Program-made: the position numbers and the translations under genes
Shown: positions 13,433 through 16,225 of the stretch, in pieces
Layout of the letters: every line of letters begins with the position of its first letter
Position numbering within the stretch: the first letter of the stretch is position 1
Notes under the pieces: model-generated
What the model saw: the letters and a program-made list of their open reading frames with translations, nothing else
Told to the model about the DNA's origin: nothing
The model's database searches: none
Origin: Bifidobacterium breve
GTDB taxonomy: Bacteria > Actinomycetota > Acidimicrobiia > IMCC26256 > PALSA-555
Assembly: GCA_945889545.1 (NCBI GenBank)
Contig: CAMDCC010000028.1
Coordinates: 1 to 16,225 of the forward strand
Reading direction: 5' to 3'
Length of the DNA stretch: 16,225 bases

Positions 13433-14467
13433 ATGAAGGTGCACGAAAGCCTGAATGCGCTCACGACGCCGGCGTTGATCGTCGACGGGGATGTGCTCGA
13501 GCACAACCTGACCGCGATGGCGATGGCGCTGCCCGGTGCGCGCTGTCGCCCACACATCAAGGCGCACAAGACGACCGAGCTGGCCCGGCGGCAGCGCGCC
13601 ATCGGGCATGTGGGCTTCACCTGCGCCACGACGCGTGAGATGGTCGGCCTCGCCGCGGCCGGGCTCGGCGACGATCTGCTGCTGGCCAACGAGGTCGTCG
13701 ATGCAGAGATCCTCACCACGCTGGCCAACCTCGACGCGCGCGTCACGATCGCGGTCGATTCTGAGCACACAATCGAGGCCGCAGCCCGCGCGGGACTGAA
13801 GGAGTGCCTGATCGACGTCAATGTCGGTCTTCCCCGCTGCGGGTGTCTTCCCGACGACGCCGGCCACCTCGCCGATCTCGCACGTGCGCGCGGACTCGAG
13901 GTGCGCGGCGTGATGGGATACGAGGGCCACGTCGTGGGTCTCACCGATCGCGTGGAGCGCGAGCACCAGACGGCCGAGTGCATGGCCCAGCTCGCTCGCG
14001 CGCATCTCGGGGTCGGGGGCGATGTGATCTCCGCCGGGGGAACCGGCACGTTCGACTGCAACCACTTCGCCACGGAGATCCAGGCCGGTTCGTACGCGCT
14101 CATGGACACCACGTATCGCGCACTCGACATCCCGTTCCGACCAGCACTCTCGATCCTTGCCACGATCGTGTCGGTCAACGCGCGCAATGGCTATGCCGTG
14201 GCCGACTGCGGGCTCAAGTCGCTCGGCATGGACCACGGGAACCCATCCATCGATGGAGCGACCGTGTGGTTCTGTTCCGACGAGCACACGACGTTCTCGA
14301 CTGACGACGGCTCGACTGACAACGGGGCGCCGCTCCCCGAAGTCGGGACGCGCGTCCAGGTCTGGCCCGCACATGTCGACCCCACCGTTGCGTACCACGA
14401 GCGCATGCACGTCGTGGAGGGCGGCGCGATCGTCGACACGTGGGCGGTCGACCTCCGCGGCTGGTGA
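13433..14467 (+). CDS. D-threonine aldolase-like PLP enzyme (alanine racemase fold)
   Basis: The 344-residue protein belongs to the fold-type III group with an alanine-racemase-like N-terminal barrel and a D-serine dehydratase-like C-terminal domain. Seen: STPALIVD-type N-terminus (TTPALIVDGDVLEHNL, residues 11-26), the PLP-lysine motif RPHIKAHKT with Lys43, VDVN-like IDVNVGLPRCG, GYEGHVVGL, SAGGTGTFD as the phosphate-binding loop, and the metal site PAHVDPTV (His314, Asp316). In D-threonine aldolases the metal pair is His and Asp, whereas D-serine dehydratases have His and Cys, so the aldolase reading is favoured. It would cleave D-3-hydroxyamino acids to glycine and an aldehyde. The ATG at 13433 follows an operator-like inverted repeat. 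A longer in-frame extension runs antisense to the neighbouring small gene and is rejected. Confidence 0.8.
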   Translation: MKVHESLNALTTPALIVDGDVLEHNLTAMAMALPGARCRPHIKAHKTTELARRQRAIGHVGFTCATTREMVGLAAAGLGDDLLLANEVVDAEILTTLANLDARVTIAVDSEHTIEAAARAGLKECLIDVNVGLPRCGCLPDDAGHLADLARARGLEVRGVMGYEGHVVGLTDRVEREHQTAECMAQLARAHLGVGGDVISAGGTGTFDCNHFATEIQAGSYALMDTTYRALDIPFRPALSILATIVSVNARNGYAVADCGLKSLGMDHGNPSIDGATVWFCSDEHTTFSTDDGSTDNGAPLPEVGTRVQVWPAHVDPTVAYHERMHVVEGGAIVDTWAVDLRGW

Positions 14468-14485
14468 CAACGCGGCTGGTGACAA
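14456..14485 (+). repeat. 15-bp perfect tandem duplication spanning a stop codon
   Basis: CGCGGCTGGTGACAA occurs twice back to back (14456-14470 and 14471-14485). The first copy encodes the last residues Arg-Gly-Trp and the TGA of the PLP-enzyme gene. The second lies just outside it, upstream of the amidase promoter. Confidence 0.85.
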
Positions 14486-14510
14486 CAAGGTCCGCCCGCG
14501 ATGTGGGGAG

Positions 14511-14524
14511 TACCCTGCCTCGCC
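14511..14524 (+). promoter_or_regulatory. -10-like hexamer for a leaderless amidase transcript
   Basis: TACCCT (14511-14516) fits TANNNT and ends 8 nt before the ATG at 14525, preceded by GGGGAG. This arrangement favours the 14525 start over the in-frame ATG at 14501, which would put the hexamer inside the coding region. Confidence 0.5.
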
Positions 14525-15991
14525 ATGGAATCTGACCTCTCCGCACTCGACGCCACCGCCCAAGCCGAGCTGGTTCGCCGCGGTGAAGCCACCCCGCTCG
14601 AGCTGGTCGACGCAGCCATCAACCGCGTCGAGAAGGTGAACGGCGAGCTCAATGCGGTCATCCACCCACTCTTTGACAAGGCGCGAGCCACGGCGGGCGG
14701 GGTTGCGCTCGCCGACGGGCCGTTCCGCGGCGTACCCATCGTGATCAAGGATCTCGACGGCCACTCGGAGGGTGACCCACTCCATCTCGGCAACGAGCTG
14801 CTGAAGCGCACCGGCTTCATGGCCGACCACGACTCCCACCTCTTCGCCAAACTGCGGGGCGCGGGTTTCGTGGTCGTCGGCAAGACGAACACGCCCGAGC
14901 TCGGGCTGATGCCCACCACTGAGCCCACGGCGTACGGGCCGACGCGCAACCCGTGGAACACCGGACACGGCACCGGCGGTTCGAGCGGCGGCTCGGCCGC
15001 AGCCGTCGCGTCAGGCATGGTGCCGGTCGGGCACGCAGGCGACGGCGGTGGCTCGATCCGCATCCCGTCGAGCGCGTGCGGGCTCTTCGGACTCAAGCCC
15101 ACCCGAGGTCGCGTCTCGCTCGGTCCGGAGATCGGTGAGGCGTGGGCCGGACTCGTCCAGCGCCACGTGCTCACGCGGTCGGTGCGCGACAGCGCTGCTG
15201 TGCTCGACGTGCTCCAAGGACCAATGCCCGGTGATCCGTACTTCGCGCCCCCACCCGCTCGGCCCTTCCTCAGCGAGGTGGGCGCCGACGCTGGCACGCT
15301 GCGCATCGGTCTGCGCACGAATGCCCCAGCCGCGATGGCCGAGACCGACCCGGAGTGTGTTGCGGCTGCGCAGGATGCCGCGCGTCTGCTCGAGTCGCTC
15401 GGTCACCACGTCGAGGAGGCATCTCCCGCAGCACTCGACGAGACCACGCTGCTCGACCTGTTCTTGGTCGTGCTCACCACCCATGTGGTGTCCGACATTC
15501 GCCACATCGAAGCGATGAGTGGTCAAACCGTCGGTCCCGACGACGTGGAGCCACTGACGTGGGTGTACTACGAGCAAGGCCTCCAGGGCACGGCCATCTC
15601 GTACCTCGAAGCGGTCGACGCGTCACACGCGTGGTCACGCCGAGTTGCGGAGTTCTGGGCCAGTCCCGAGCACGGCGGTCAGGGCTATGACCTGCTGCTC
15701 ACGCCAACGATGGCCGAACCGCCGCCAGAGATCGGCGACGTGGTTGGCACCAAGGACGACCCGTGGCACGGCATGGCCCGCGCCTCCGCGTTCGCCACCT
15801 ACGCGGCACCGTTCAACGTCACCGGGCAACCAGCGATGTCCGTACCGCTGTACTGGGAGGCGTCGCGCAACCTGCCGATCGGAGTGCAGCTCGCCGCGCA
15901 GTACGGCCGCGAAGACATGCTGCTGCGCGTGGCCGCGCAGCTCGAAGCGGCGCGCCCGTGGGCCGACCGCCGCCCCCCGGTGCACGCTTGA
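14525..15991 (+). CDS. Amidase signature-family hydrolase
   Basis: The 488-residue protein is a full-length amidase-signature enzyme, cytoplasmic by its lack of a signal peptide. The Ser-cisSer-Lys triad is visible: Lys75 in GVPIVIKDLDG, Ser154 in GTGGSSGGSAAAVASG (residues 149-164), and the nucleophile Ser177 in GDGGGSIRIPSS (residues 172-183), followed by GLFGLKPTRGRVS. The insert after Lys75 (HSEGDPLHLGNELLK) resembles that in the 6-aminohexanoate cyclic-dimer hydrolase-like branch rather than GatA or FAAH, but the substrate cannot be assigned. It probably has its own leaderless promoter. Its stop overlaps the following gene (TTGA, 15988-15991), so it is coupled to the AtuA-like gene; the two may share a degradative pathway. 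Confidence 0.88.
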   Translation: MESDLSALDATAQAELVRRGEATPLELVDAAINRVEKVNGELNAVIHPLFDKARATAGGVALADGPFRGVPIVIKDLDGHSEGDPLHLGNELLKRTGFMADHDSHLFAKLRGAGFVVVGKTNTPELGLMPTTEPTAYGPTRNPWNTGHGTGGSSGGSAAAVASGMVPVGHAGDGGGSIRIPSSACGLFGLKPTRGRVSLGPEIGEAWAGLVQRHVLTRSVRDSAAVLDVLQGPMPGDPYFAPPPARPFLSEVGADAGTLRIGLRTNAPAAMAETDPECVAAAQDAARLLESLGHHVEEASPAALDETTLLDLFLVVLTTHVVSDIRHIEAMSGQTVGPDDVEPLTWVYYEQGLQGTAISYLEAVDASHAWSRRVAEFWASPEHGGQGYDLLLTPTMAEPPPEIGDVVGTKDDPWHGMARASAFATYAAPFNVTGQPAMSVPLYWEASRNLPIGVQLAAQYGREDMLLRVAAQLEAARPWADRRPPVHA

Positions 15992-16225
15992 CCATCAGAG
16001 TCGCGGGCGGGCAGGGGTTCTACGGCGACACGCCACGTTCGGTCGAGGGTCTCCTCGACGACGGCATCGACTACCTCTGTCTGGAAGCGCTCGCCGAGCT
16101 GACCCTGGCGATCCTCCAGAAGGATCGACAGAAGAACGAAGCACACGGCTACACACGTGACCTTCCCGCCTACCTTGCGGCGGCGCTCCCTGCGGTCGCG
16201 GCCGGACGAACGAAAGTGATCACCA
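15988..16225 (+). CDS. AtuA-like (acyclic terpene utilisation, DUF1446) protein, N-terminal part
   Basis: The TTG at 15988 forms a TTGA overlap with the amidase stop and opens a frame that runs off the window end. The 79 visible residues contain IRVAGGQGFYGDTPRSV near the start, then GIDYLCLEALAELTLAIL, KDRQKNEAHGYTRDLPAYL and a LPAVAAGRTKVIT segment. These match the beginning of AtuA/DUF1446 proteins, found with acyl-CoA carboxylases in citronellol/geraniol catabolism in Pseudomonas and widely elsewhere with unknown roles. The start is a rare TTG, but no ATG or GTG lies before the conserved GGGQGFYGD-type motif, so it is the best choice. No carboxylase subunit is visible in the window, and the rest of the operon lies beyond it. 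Confidence 0.78.
   Translation, partial: MTIRVAGGQGFYGDTPRSVEGLLDDGIDYLCLEALAELTLAILQKDRQKNEAHGYTRDLPAYLAAALPAVAAGRTKVIT

Noticed and set aside
14501..14524. Upstream ATG for the amidase
   Set aside because: It adds only eight residues and would put TACCCT inside the gene. The 14525 start gives the usual amidase N-terminal helix.
12980..14968. A very long open frame on the minus strand running through the PLP-enzyme and amidase genes into the 123-residue gene
   Set aside because: Most of it is antisense to two genes with clear catalytic motifs, and its translation is arginine/valine/glycine-rich without domain signatures. Only the last 123 codons look like a real protein.
1..16225. CRISPR arrays, tRNA or rRNA genes, transposases, phage or defence genes
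   Set aside because: No regularly spaced repeats, no tRNA cloverleaf or rRNA segment, and no integrase or transposase motifs were found by eye. The window reads as ordinary chromosomal metabolism.

Overview
This is a high-GC, gene-dense chromosomal window, most likely from an actinobacterium. The supporting signs are GTG starts, a maleylpyruvate isomerase-like (mycothiol-type) protein, a short actinobacterial-type MenE, and several genes whose start codon lies only 6-8 nt after a -10-like hexamer, which suggests leaderless transcripts. A class such as Acidimicrobiia is possible, but the sequence alone does not prove it.

The left part (1-2839) holds the tail of an unrecognised gene, a maleylpyruvate isomerase-family protein, an MFS exporter and a crotonase-fold enoyl-CoA hydratase, all on the + strand. 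A 175-bp GAGCG-rich spacer with direct repeats and hairpins follows.

The core (3015-12007) is a compact menaquinone (vitamin K2) block. It encodes all eight classical Men activities in about 9 kb: MenG (UbiE-type methyltransferase), MenF, MenD, MenH, MenC, MenA, MenB and MenE. They are not in one operon but alternate in direction: merR-menG-menF rightward, menD leftward, menH rightward, menB-menA-menC leftward, menE-ligase rightward. Convergent ends are 3 nt apart (menF/menD) or overlap by 34 nt (menH/menC). The divergent menD/menH start codons are 14 nt apart. Together the enzymes would take chorismate to isochorismate, SEPHCHC, SHCHC, o-succinylbenzoate, OSB-CoA and DHNA-CoA, followed by prenylation and methylation. 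No separate DHNA-CoA thioesterase (MenI) gene is present.

The most interesting signal is a 19-bp, imperfectly palindromic element, TGGGAGTGATYGCTCCTAC. It occurs in front of the merR-menG-menF operon and again in the menB/menE divergent spacer, directly abutting a -10-like hexamer in both places. Because the first gene of the block encodes a cysteine-free MerR-family protein with a second helix-turn-helix-like repeat, the element is a candidate operator for an undescribed MerR-type control of menaquinone synthesis. This is a hypothesis, not a demonstrated link.

The right part (12004-16225) holds an ATP-dependent DNA ligase-type protein overlapping menE by 4 nt and a perfect 14-bp inverted repeat between convergent genes. 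These are followed by an unrecognised 123-residue protein, a D-threonine aldolase-like PLP enzyme, an amidase-signature hydrolase, and the start of an AtuA-like (DUF1446) gene that runs off the window edge.
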